From: Thermohalobaculum xanthum
GTDB taxonomy: Bacteria; Pseudomonadota; Alphaproteobacteria; Rhodobacterales; Rhodobacteraceae
DNA: 64,000 bases
NCBI RefSeq assembly: GCF_016623495.1
Contig: NZ_JAEHHL010000001.1
Location: 372,001 to 436,000 of the forward strand
Reading direction: 5' to 3'
In this document: piece after piece, positions 58,264 to 64,000 of the stretch
How the letters are laid out: every line of letters begins with the position of its first letter
Position numbering within the stretch: the first letter of the stretch is position 1
The notes under the pieces: generated by a model
What the model was told of the DNA's origin: nothing
The model's input: the letters and a program-made list of their open reading frames with translations, nothing else
Database searches by the model: none
Translations under genes and position numbers: made by a program

Positions 58264-58465
58264 GTGAACGCATTGCGTTGCCTTCAAGAACGATGAAATT
58301 GATGTAACGCAAGCACTGCGGTTGATGCGTCGGCCAAACCTGTGCATTGGTCGCCGGCTGCCCGTGCCAGCGCCGCGGCCGGCGATGCAACCGGGCCGCC
58401 GCGCCTTTGCGTCGGGGCGCATGTGACGGCATGATTGGCGAAAGCATCCACCCGAGGAGCGAAGC

Positions 58466-59557
58466 ATGAAGGTGCAAGGCAAACATTACCGGCCGATCTG
58501 GCTCGATGCGGATGGCTGGCGCGTCAGGATCATCGACCAGACGCGGCTTCCGTTTGCCTTCGAGGTGACAACGCTCGAAACCTCGGAGGATGCCGCGCGC
58601 GCGATCCGCGACATGCTGGTGCGCGGGGCACCACTGATCGGCGTGACCGCCGCCTACGGCATGGCACTGGCGATGCGCGAGGATCCCGGCGACGCATGGC
58701 TGGCCGAGGCGCACGAGCGGCTGATGCGGACCCGGCCGACCGCGATCAACCTGCGCTGGGCGCTCGACGACATGCGCATGCGCCTGCGCAGCCTGCCGCC
58801 GGCCGAGCGCGTGGACGCCGCCTATGCCCGCGCCACCGAGATGGCGGACGAGGATGTCGAGATCAACCACCTCATCGGCCGCCACGGCCTTGCACTGATC
58901 GAGGAGGCCGCCCGCGCCAAGGAAGGCCCCGTCAACATCCTCACCCACTGCAATGCCGGCTGGCTCGCGACCTGCGACTGGGGAACGGCAACGTCTCCGA
59001 TCTACCATGCCCATGACGCGGGAATTCCGGTCCATGTCTGGGTCGACGAGACGCGCCCCAGGAACCAGGGCGGTCACCTCACCGCGTGGGAGCTTCACAA
59101 TCACGGCGTTCCCCACACCGTGGTCGTCGACAATGCGGGCGGTCACCTGATGCAGCACGGCGACGTCGACCTGTGCTTCGTCGGCACCGACCGGGTGACG
59201 GCGACGGGGGATGTCTGCAACAAGATCGGCACATATCTCAAGGCGTTGGCCGCGAAAGACAACGGCGTTCCGTTCTATGTCTGCCTGCCGTCACCCACGA
59301 TCGACTGGACCGTGAATGACGGGATCGCCGAGATCCCGATCGAGGAGCGCGCCGCGACCGAGGTGACGCATGTGACCGGCCTGACCGACAATGGCCATCT
59401 GGTGCAGGCGCGCGTCGTCTCGCCCGGAAGCCGCGCCGCCAATCCCGCCTTCGACGTGACGCCCGGGCGGCTGGTCAGCGGGCTGGTGACCGAACGCGGC
59501 GTGACGACGGCCTCGGCGGCGGGTCTGCTCGAACTCTTTCCGGAACGCGCCGCCTGA
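58466..59557 (+). CDS. mtnA: S-methyl-5-thioribose-1-phosphate isomerase
   Basis: 363 aa. It converts methylthioribose-1-phosphate to methylthioribulose-1-phosphate in methionine salvage. Landmarks are [21 protein letters not shown], the catalytic Cys C162 in [24 protein letters not shown], and the Asp D242 in [25 protein letters not shown] at 58466 with GAGGAG upstream. No other salvage gene is next to it. The upstream gap (58219-58465) holds the 19-bp operator-like repeat and no ORF. Confidence 0.94.
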   Translation: MKVQGKHYRPIWLDADGWRVRIIDQTRLPFAFEVTTLETSEDAARAIRDMLVRGAPLIGVTAAYGMALAMREDPGDAWLAEAHERLMRTRPTAINLRWALDDMRMRLRSLPPAERVDAAYARATEMADEDVEINHLIGRHGLALIEEAARAKEGPVNILTHCNAGWLATCDWGTATSPIYHAHDAGIPVHVWVDETRPRNQGGHLTAWELHNHGVPHTVVVDNAGGHLMQHGDVDLCFVGTDRVTATGDVCNKIGTYLKALAAKDNGVPFYVCLPSPTIDWTVNDGIAEIPIEERAATEVTHVTGLTDNGHLVQARVVSPGSRAANPAFDVTPGRLVSGLVTERGVTTASAAGLLELFPERAA

Positions 59558-59697
59558 GTCCTGCCGGCAGTTGGCGCAGCGCCGCGTCAACCAACCCGCA
59601 TGACGTGGAAATTGGCGGCGCACCGTGGATTTGCCGCGAGACTTGCCGGCCACGCCTACCTATATTCGCTTCGAGCCCGAAGCCGGGAGCACGAACC

Positions 59698-60651
59698 TTG
59701 GACCGAGACCTGAAGAACCCTGCCGCCCGCCACCCCGAGAAGGCGCACCGTGCGGATAATGCGAGCCCGCGCAAGCCCGACTGGATCCGCGTCAAGGCGC
59801 CGACGAGCGAGGGTTACCGCGAGACCCATCGCATCATGCGCGAGCACAAGCTGGTGACGGTCTGCGAGGAGGCGGGCTGCCCGAATGTCGGTGAGTGCTG
59901 GGCGCAGGGCCACGCCACCATGATGATCATGGGCGAGATCTGCACGCGCGGCTGCACCTTCTGCAACGTCGCGACCGGCCGGCCCGATGCGCTCGACCCG
60001 TTCGAGCCCGCGCGCGTGGCCGACGCGGTCGCGAAGCTGGGGCTTGCACATGTCGTGATCACCTCGGTCGATCGCGACGACCTCGACGACGGGGGCGCCG
60101 CGCACATCGCCCAGACGATCCGCGCGGTTCGCCGCCGCACGCCCGAGACGACGATCGAGGTTCTCGTGCCCGACTTCCTGCGCTGCGGCCCGGAAGCGCT
60201 CGAGAGCGTCGTCGAGGCGAAGCCGGACGTGTTCAACCACAACCTCGAGACGGTGCCGGGGCTCTACCCCGAGGTGCGCCCGGGTGCGCGCTACTTCCAC
60301 TCGCTGCGGCTGCTGCAGCGGGTGAAGGAAATCGATCCCATGATGTTCACCAAGTCCGGCATCATGGTGGGGCTTGGCGAGGACCGCCAGGCGGTGATGC
60401 AGGTGATGGACGACATGCGCGCGGCCGATGTCGACTTCCTGACCATCGGTCAATACCTGCAGCCTACCCAGAAGCATCACGCCGTCGCGCGCTTCGTGAC
60501 CCCGGAGGAATTCTCCGGTTACGAAAAATCCGCCTACGCCAAGGGCTTCCTGATGGTTTCCGCGACGCCGCTGACGCGGTCGAGCTATCACGCGGGCGAG
60601 GACTTCGCGCGGCTGCGGGCGGCCAGGCAGCACAGGCACGCCAAGGTCTGA
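59698..60651 (+). CDS. lipA: Lipoyl synthase
   Basis: 317 aa radical SAM enzyme inserting two sulfurs into octanoyl groups. The auxiliary [4Fe-4S] cysteines are C56, C61 and C67 ([12 protein letters not shown]), and the radical SAM cluster ligands are C82, C86 and C89 (CTRGCTFC). The conserved HNLETVPxLYPxVRPGARY and C-terminal [17 protein letters not shown] (catalytic Ser) are present. No ATG fits: the start is TTG at 59698, with GGGAGC upstream and the usual N-terminus ([17 protein letters not shown]). A longer frame to 59605 has a start in noncoding-looking sequence. Confidence 0.95.
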   Translation: MDRDLKNPAARHPEKAHRADNASPRKPDWIRVKAPTSEGYRETHRIMREHKLVTVCEEAGCPNVGECWAQGHATMMIMGEICTRGCTFCNVATGRPDALDPFEPARVADAVAKLGLAHVVITSVDRDDLDDGGAAHIAQTIRAVRRRTPETTIEVLVPDFLRCGPEALESVVEAKPDVFNHNLETVPGLYPEVRPGARYFHSLRLLQRVKEIDPMMFTKSGIMVGLGEDRQAVMQVMDDMRAADVDFLTIGQYLQPTQKHHAVARFVTPEEFSGYEKSAYAKGFLMVSATPLTRSSYHAGEDFARLRAARQHRHAKV

Positions 60652-60654
60652 GCG

Positions 60655-61593
60655 TCAGTTCGGCGCCTGCATCCACTCGGCGATCATGCGGTGTTGGACG
60701 CCGGCCTGCTGGGCCTTGCGATAAAAGCCGATGAGCTCCCGCGCCGGTCCCGCCATGCGCTCGAACCCCGCTGTGAAGGCGACCAGCACGCCCAGGGTCG
60801 TCTCTCCCTGGATCACCATCAAGCCGCCCCAGAGCAGGATTCCGAGCGGCGCAAGCTGGTTCGCGAGGTTCAGCACCGCTTTCATCAAGCCCTTCCAGAG
60901 ATGGATCGCCATGCGATTGCCGTAGAGCGCGTCGATCTCGCTCGGCTCCGATGCATCGAGGTCCGAGACGCGCCGGCCGAAGGCGCGCAGCATGCCAAGG
61001 CGTTCGGCCGTCAGCCGGTTGACCTTGCGCTGCATGAGGGGGGCCACCGCGATCTGCGGCACCAGCAGCGCCAGGCCGATGAGCGCGATGCGCGGCTCGA
61101 CCCAGAAGGTGTAGGCGAGGACACCGGCAAGCGTGGCGATGTTGGCGGCGGCACTGCTCGGCCCCTCGCCGACGAAGCCGCCCAGTTGGTCGGTCTCGGA
61201 GGTCAGCACCGCAACACGCTCGCCCGCGCCGTCGCGCTCGGCGCGCTCGACCTGAAGGCGCATCAGGTGGCCTCGCGTGTAGCGAACCGCACTCTCCGCG
61301 AGCCAGCCCTGGGCCATCCTCAGCGCGAGCTTCAGGCATTGCTGGACGATCACGATGCCCAGGTAGACGGCGGCGAGCGTCACCAGCAGCCCGCCATCGC
61401 CCGCCGAGATCGCGTCGTCGACGATGCGGCGCTGAAGTTCGAGAGGCACGAGGCCCAACGACGAGACGGCGACCGCCAAGGCGGCCACGCCGGCCTGGTG
61501 CCATCCGGACATGCGCCGAACATAGCCGGCCAGCGACCGGGCGGGGGTGTCGTCGCCGGTCCGATCTGTGCGGCGGGGTGCAAGCAGCATCAT
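60655..61593 (-). CDS. ABC transporter type 1 transmembrane domain protein lacking an ATPase
   Basis: 312 aa (from ATG at 61593; an ATG at 61590 is equally good). Six-helix ABC type 1 transmembrane domain resembling the membrane half of an exporter: QRRIVDDAISAGDGGLLVTLA, then HLMRLQVERAERDGAGERVAVLTSETDQLGGFV, AYTFWVEPRIALIGLALL and IFR-like AEWMQAPN at the end. It stops right where the nucleotide-binding domain should begin; no Walker A, signature or Walker B is seen, and the downstream region is lipA. It is either a natural stand-alone membrane half needing a partner ATPase, or a truncated relic. Confidence 0.7.
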   Translation of the reverse strand: MMLLAPRRTDRTGDDTPARSLAGYVRRMSGWHQAGVAALAVAVSSLGLVPLELQRRIVDDAISAGDGGLLVTLAAVYLGIVIVQQCLKLALRMAQGWLAESAVRYTRGHLMRLQVERAERDGAGERVAVLTSETDQLGGFVGEGPSSAAANIATLAGVLAYTFWVEPRIALIGLALLVPQIAVAPLMQRKVNRLTAERLGMLRAFGRRVSDLDASEPSEIDALYGNRMAIHLWKGLMKAVLNLANQLAPLGILLWGGLMVIQGETTLGVLVAFTAGFERMAGPARELIGFYRKAQQAGVQHRMIAEWMQAPN

Positions 61594-61596
61594 GCA

Positions 61597-61608
61597 ACTA
61601 AGCTTAGT
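61597..61608. repeat. 12-bp palindrome near the ABC-domain gene start
   Basis: ACTAAGCTTAGT is a perfect inverted repeat located a few bases before the proposed start of the NBD-less ABC gene, and about 130 bp before the Coq10/RatA gene on the other strand. It may be an operator or chance. Confidence 0.25.
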
Positions 61609-61738
61609 CTTGGCGGCTCTCGGGCCAAGGCCGCTCTTGACCACTGTCACGCGATTTTGCCAAGACGCCGCGACCCTGCGTCCTTTTTCTTGCTACGGGC
61701 AGGGTTCGGTAACGATGATCGGCAAACGGGGGAGCAGC

Positions 61739-62194
61739 ATGCCGACACACGCAGAGACGCGCGAACTGCCGTATTCCGCGGATCAGATGTTCGCGCTGAT
61801 CGCGGATGTTTCGGCCTATCCCGAGTTCCTTCCCTGGTGCTCGGCGGCGCGTATCCGTGGGCGCAAGCCGCAGCCGGACGGGACCGAGGTGATCGACGCG
61901 GACCTGGTGATCTCGTTCAAGGTCTTCCGCGAGCGCTTTGGCAGCCGTGTCGTTCTCAGGCCCGAGGCCAACCGCATCGACGTCGCCTATCTCGACGGCC
62001 CGTTCCGCTATCTGAACAACCACTGGCAGTTCCGCGAGCTTGACGGTCAAAGCTGCGAGGTCGACTTCTTCGTCGACTTCGAGTTCCGCTCGCGCACGCT
62101 GCAGGCCATCATCGGCGTGGTGTTCAACGAGGCGATGCAGCGCATCGTGCGCGCGTTCGAGGCGCGTGCCGCCGCGCTCTACGGCCCATCCTGA
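61739..62194 (+). CDS. Coq10/RatA START-like protein (ubiquinone-binding)
   Basis: 151 aa. The START-like (polyketide-cyclase/Coq10) fold is read from ELPYSADQMFALIADVSAYPEFLPWCSAARI, then RIDVAYLDGPFRYLNNHWQF and RSRTLQAIIGVVFNEAMQRIVRAFEARA. In alphaproteobacteria this family serves coenzyme Q handling like Coq10. Relatives were named RatA as a translation toxin, but with no toxin-antitoxin partner here that reading is unlikely. The start is ATG at 61739 with GGGGGAG upstream; an ATG 24 bases earlier is in frame. Confidence 0.87.
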   Translation: MPTHAETRELPYSADQMFALIADVSAYPEFLPWCSAARIRGRKPQPDGTEVIDADLVISFKVFRERFGSRVVLRPEANRIDVAYLDGPFRYLNNHWQFRELDGQSCEVDFFVDFEFRSRTLQAIIGVVFNEAMQRIVRAFEARAAALYGPS

Positions 62195-62208
62195 AGGCAG
62201 CGCCGCAT

Positions 62209-62793
62209 TCAGGGAGCGAGCCAGCGGCCCTGCCATTCCTTCCGCCAGTCAAACCGCGCGCGCCGGTGACCCGCCCCGCGCAGTTGCAGCCATTCGAAAC
62301 GCGCGATGGTCACCTGCACGAGCGCGAAAGCGCCGCGGGCGTCCGCACCTGCATGCGGCGGATCGGCCTCGTCGGGCGCGGACAGCACGGCACCCGGCGC
62401 ATGCGGGGCGCCGTACACGTCCCTTTGCCGCGTGGTCAGCTTCGACCATGCGGCCTCGACCGCCGACCCCTCGGTCTCGAGCGCGGCCTGACCCCACAGG
62501 CGCAGCTGCAGCTCGGCGCGCGTATCCCACAGATGCAGCGCCACACGCCCATCCGCGGCAATCTCGGCGGCCTTGGCCGAGCGCCGGTCGGTATGAAACG
62601 CCACCCGGCGGGCCGGCTCGTCGACCTCGCGCAGGATCACGGTCCGCAACTCGGGCCAGCCCTGGTGCCCCAGAGTTGCAACCTGCATGCGGTGGAAGGA
62701 CGTGCGTCGGTCGGCGGCGCCGCGGGCAAGCCTGCACCACGCCTCGGCCGCGATCTCCGCCAGACCGTCCGGGGAAGGATGAGAGGTTGTCAT
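62209..62793 (-). CDS. Pyridoxamine-5'-phosphate-oxidase-like FMN-binding protein
   Basis: 194 aa. The split-barrel FMN-binding fold is recognisable from MQVATLGHQGWPELRTVILREV, then VAFHTDRRSAKAAEI and VALHLWDTRAELQLRLWGQAAL, as in the PNPOx-like group. True PdxH has further C-terminal residues that I do not see, so a flavin-dependent reductase of other function is likely. The ATG overlaps the cinA stop by four bases. Last gene of the ispF-pgpA-cinA cassette, converging on the Coq10-like gene. Confidence 0.8.
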   Translation of the reverse strand: MTTSHPSPDGLAEIAAEAWCRLARGAADRRTSFHRMQVATLGHQGWPELRTVILREVDEPARRVAFHTDRRSAKAAEIAADGRVALHLWDTRAELQLRLWGQAALETEGSAVEAAWSKLTTRQRDVYGAPHAPGAVLSAPDEADPPHAGADARGAFALVQVTIARFEWLQLRGAGHRRARFDWRKEWQGRWLAP

Positions 62794-63344
62794 GCCTGCG
62801 CCGCCTCCAGAAGCATCCTGAGCGCGTGTGTCACCGCCGCCGCGCGCACCGCGCCGCGGCCGATCGGCCCGAATTCGATGCGCTTGTGGTTCAGATCGCC
62901 TCGCCGCGTGGCGCAGGCGAAATGCACCAGCCCCTCGGGCTTCACGGCGCTTCCGCCCGGGCCTGCAATTCCAGTGATCGCGATGACCAGATGCGCGCGT
63001 GAGCGAGCCAGCGCGCCTCTCGCCATTGCCCGGGCGACGGGCTCCGAGACCGCGCCATGCTGCGCGATCAGGGCGGCCGGCACGCCCAGCATCTCGGTCT
63101 TCGCTTCGTTCGAATAGGTGACGAAGCCCCGGTCGACCGCCGCGGACGAGCCGGGGATATCCGTGAGGCACGCCGTGACCAGCCCGCCCGTGCAGCTTTC
63201 GGCAGTTGCAACCATCAGTCGCTTCTTGCGGCAGACGTCGAGCAGCTCGACCGCGAGCTCCGCAAGTTCTTCCGTACCGATCGCATCGACGACGGGATCT
63301 CCCGGCGCCATGGCGCCCGGCTCACGTCCGTCAGAACCAGCCAT
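62790..63344 (-). CDS. pncC: CinA C-terminal family protein (nicotinamide-nucleotide amidase)
   Basis: 184 aa. Only the C-terminal CinA domain is present: MVATAESCTGGLVTACLTDIPGSSAAVDRGFVTYSNEAKTEMLGV, then AITGIAGPGGSAVKPEGLVHFA. These are the hallmarks of PncC, which deamidates nicotinamide mononucleotide in NAD recycling. The N-terminal molybdopterin-like CinA domain is absent, common in proteobacteria. The ATG at 63344 has GGGAG six bases upstream; it overlaps the end of pgpA by 14 bp and the next gene by four. Confidence 0.87.
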   Translation of the reverse strand: MAGSDGREPGAMAPGDPVVDAIGTEELAELAVELLDVCRKKRLMVATAESCTGGLVTACLTDIPGSSAAVDRGFVTYSNEAKTEMLGVPAALIAQHGAVSEPVARAMARGALARSRAHLVIAITGIAGPGGSAVKPEGLVHFACATRRGDLNHKRIEFGPIGRGAVRAAAVTHALRMLLEAAQA

Positions 63345-63825
63345 GTGCAACTCCCGCCGCGATCGTCGCGATAACGCCGGTCAGCGCTCCGGCAACAAGG
63401 TCGTCAAGCATGATGCCAAGCGCCCCGGGGGCGCGCTCGGCCCAGCTCACGGGGGGAGGTTTGAGAATGTCGAAAAACCGGAAGAGAAGGAAGCCCAGAA
63501 CCCAGCCCGGCCACGGAAAGACATGCGGCTCGGCACCGCTGAGCGTCAGGCCAAACGACAGGGGCCAGAGCGCGATCAGCATTCCGGCGACCTCGTCGAT
63601 GACGACCTCGGACGGGTCGGCATCCGCCTTGCCTTGCGTGTATCTCGCGGCTGCCCAATACCCCCCGGCGATGGCCGCGAGCGTCGCCGCTGCGACCAGC
63701 CAGAAGCCGCCTGCGGCGTGCAGAACCCAGGCAAGCGGGATCGTTGCCGCCGAGGCCACCGTCCCCGGGGCCGGCAGATGCCCCAGCCCAAGGCCGGTGG
63801 CGATCAGGCGGGGCAGGGCGCTCAT
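63331..63825 (-). CDS. pgpA: Phosphatidylglycerophosphatase A
   Basis: 164 aa membrane phosphatase making phosphatidylglycerol. Landmarks are [43 protein letters not shown] and [32 protein letters not shown]. The acidic metal site (VIDE, MLDD) is intact, and about four membrane helices are seen. Its ATG overlaps the ispF stop by four bases. Confidence 0.94.
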   Translation of the reverse strand: MSALPRLIATGLGLGHLPAPGTVASAATIPLAWVLHAAGGFWLVAAATLAAIAGGYWAAARYTQGKADADPSEVVIDEVAGMLIALWPLSFGLTLSGAEPHVFPWPGWVLGFLLFRFFDILKPPPVSWAERAPGALGIMLDDLVAGALTGVIATIAAGVAHGWF

Positions 63826-64000
63826 GCCTCCCCCGCGGCACCGAGGATGACGGTCGCCGTGGCGATGGCGGCCATGCCTTCCTCGCGGCCTACGAAGCCC
63901 ATTCGTTCCATCGTCGTGGCCTTGATCCCGACGCGATCGGCGCCGATGCGCAGCAGGCGCCCCACGGTCGCGCGCATCTCGGCGGCATGGGGCCCGATTT
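63822..64000 (-). CDS. ispF: 2-C-methyl-D-erythritol 2,4-cyclodiphosphate synthase, C-terminal part (cut by window edge)
   Basis: The frame enters from the window end and stops at 63822. The visible ~58 residues include [14 protein letters not shown], then [30 protein letters not shown], the conserved C-terminal motif of IspF (isoprenoid MEP pathway). It could be a free IspF or the C-terminal half of a fused IspDF, common in alphaproteobacteria; the window cannot show which. It overlaps the pgpA start by four bases. Confidence 0.9.
   Translation of the reverse strand, partial: IGPHAAEMRATVGRLLRIGADRVGIKATTMERMGFVGREEGMAAIATATVILGAAGEA

Noticed and set aside
60464-61597. Minus-strand 377-codon ORF overlapping lipA and the ABC gene
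   Set aside because: A different frame from the membrane protein, Arg/Pro-rich, no domain; it overlaps the lipA C-terminus.
61739-62194. Coq10/RatA protein as a toxin of a toxin-antitoxin system
   Set aside because: No antitoxin-like partner gene is adjacent, and the alphaproteobacterial members resemble Coq10.

Overview
The window is a gene-dense, GC-rich stretch of a chromosome. It looks like an alphaproteobacterium of the Rhodobacterales (Rhodobacter/Paracoccus/Roseobacter type). That placement is inferred from gene content and order: the tldD-ctaC-ctaB-small ORF-ctaG-ctaE-surf1-thrC-M16 peptidase run, MmcB, RpoH, CimA, TrmFO, DUF6476-like and DUF4389 proteins and a 3-hydroxybutyrate dehydrogenase. 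No rRNA, tRNA, CRISPR array, insertion sequence or prophage gene was recognised, and no gene-free gap exceeds 300 bases. Nearly all genes are housekeeping or core metabolic.

Layout. 1-3.1 kb: a degenerate histidine kinase, an SHMT-like PLP enzyme and the MmcB nuclease-like protein. 3.1-9 kb: a complete yejABEF-type peptide ABC transporter operon on the minus strand. 9-12.7 kb: a membrane-anchored cytochrome c with two heme domains, prephenate dehydratase, an HdeD-like protein and a formate/nitrite channel. 12.7-22 kb: tldD, then the aa3 oxidase operon (ctaC, ctaB, small membrane protein, ctaG, ctaE, surf1), thrC, an M16 peptidase and an acetyltransferase; an exact FNR-type box lies between tldD and ctaC. 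22-29.3 kb: YqgE, a DsbD N-domain protein, sigma-32, RluD, a small membrane protein, a P1 peptidase, a CoA-transferase and bdhA. 29.3-33.2 kb: a predicted small RNA, a second YejA-like binding protein and RecQ. 33.2-43 kb: a hypothetical protein, a sodium symporter, a DUF502 protein, and the elongasome operon mreB-mreC-mreD-mrdA-rodA followed by a ghrA-like reductase. 43-51.9 kb: leuA with a leader peptide, a MORN-repeat protein, nadE, a PH-like membrane protein, gltX and cysS. 51.9-64 kb: cimA, a squalene/phytoene-synthase-fold protein, a methyltransferase, trmFO, a SAF-domain oxidoreductase, DUF4389, mtnA, lipA, an ABC membrane domain without ATPase, a Coq10/RatA protein, and a tightly overlapping ispF-pgpA-cinA-PNPOx cassette cut by the window end.

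The most interesting signals lie in regulation and protein architecture rather than in a new operon. They are: (1) a probably leaderless 25-codon leader ORF with four consecutive Leu codons before leuA, whose stop lies in a perfect 10-bp hairpin arm; (2) a promoter-hairpin-terminator unit predicting a roughly 77-nt sRNA beside bdhA and opposite the 5' region of the second yejA-like gene; (3) a MORN protein whose 18 repeats form two copies of a nine-repeat block; (4) a cysS whose 3' third drops to about 51% GC and carries an extra C-terminal segment of about 90 residues; and (5) the FNR box. All identities come from reading motifs and family resemblance; no database search was run.
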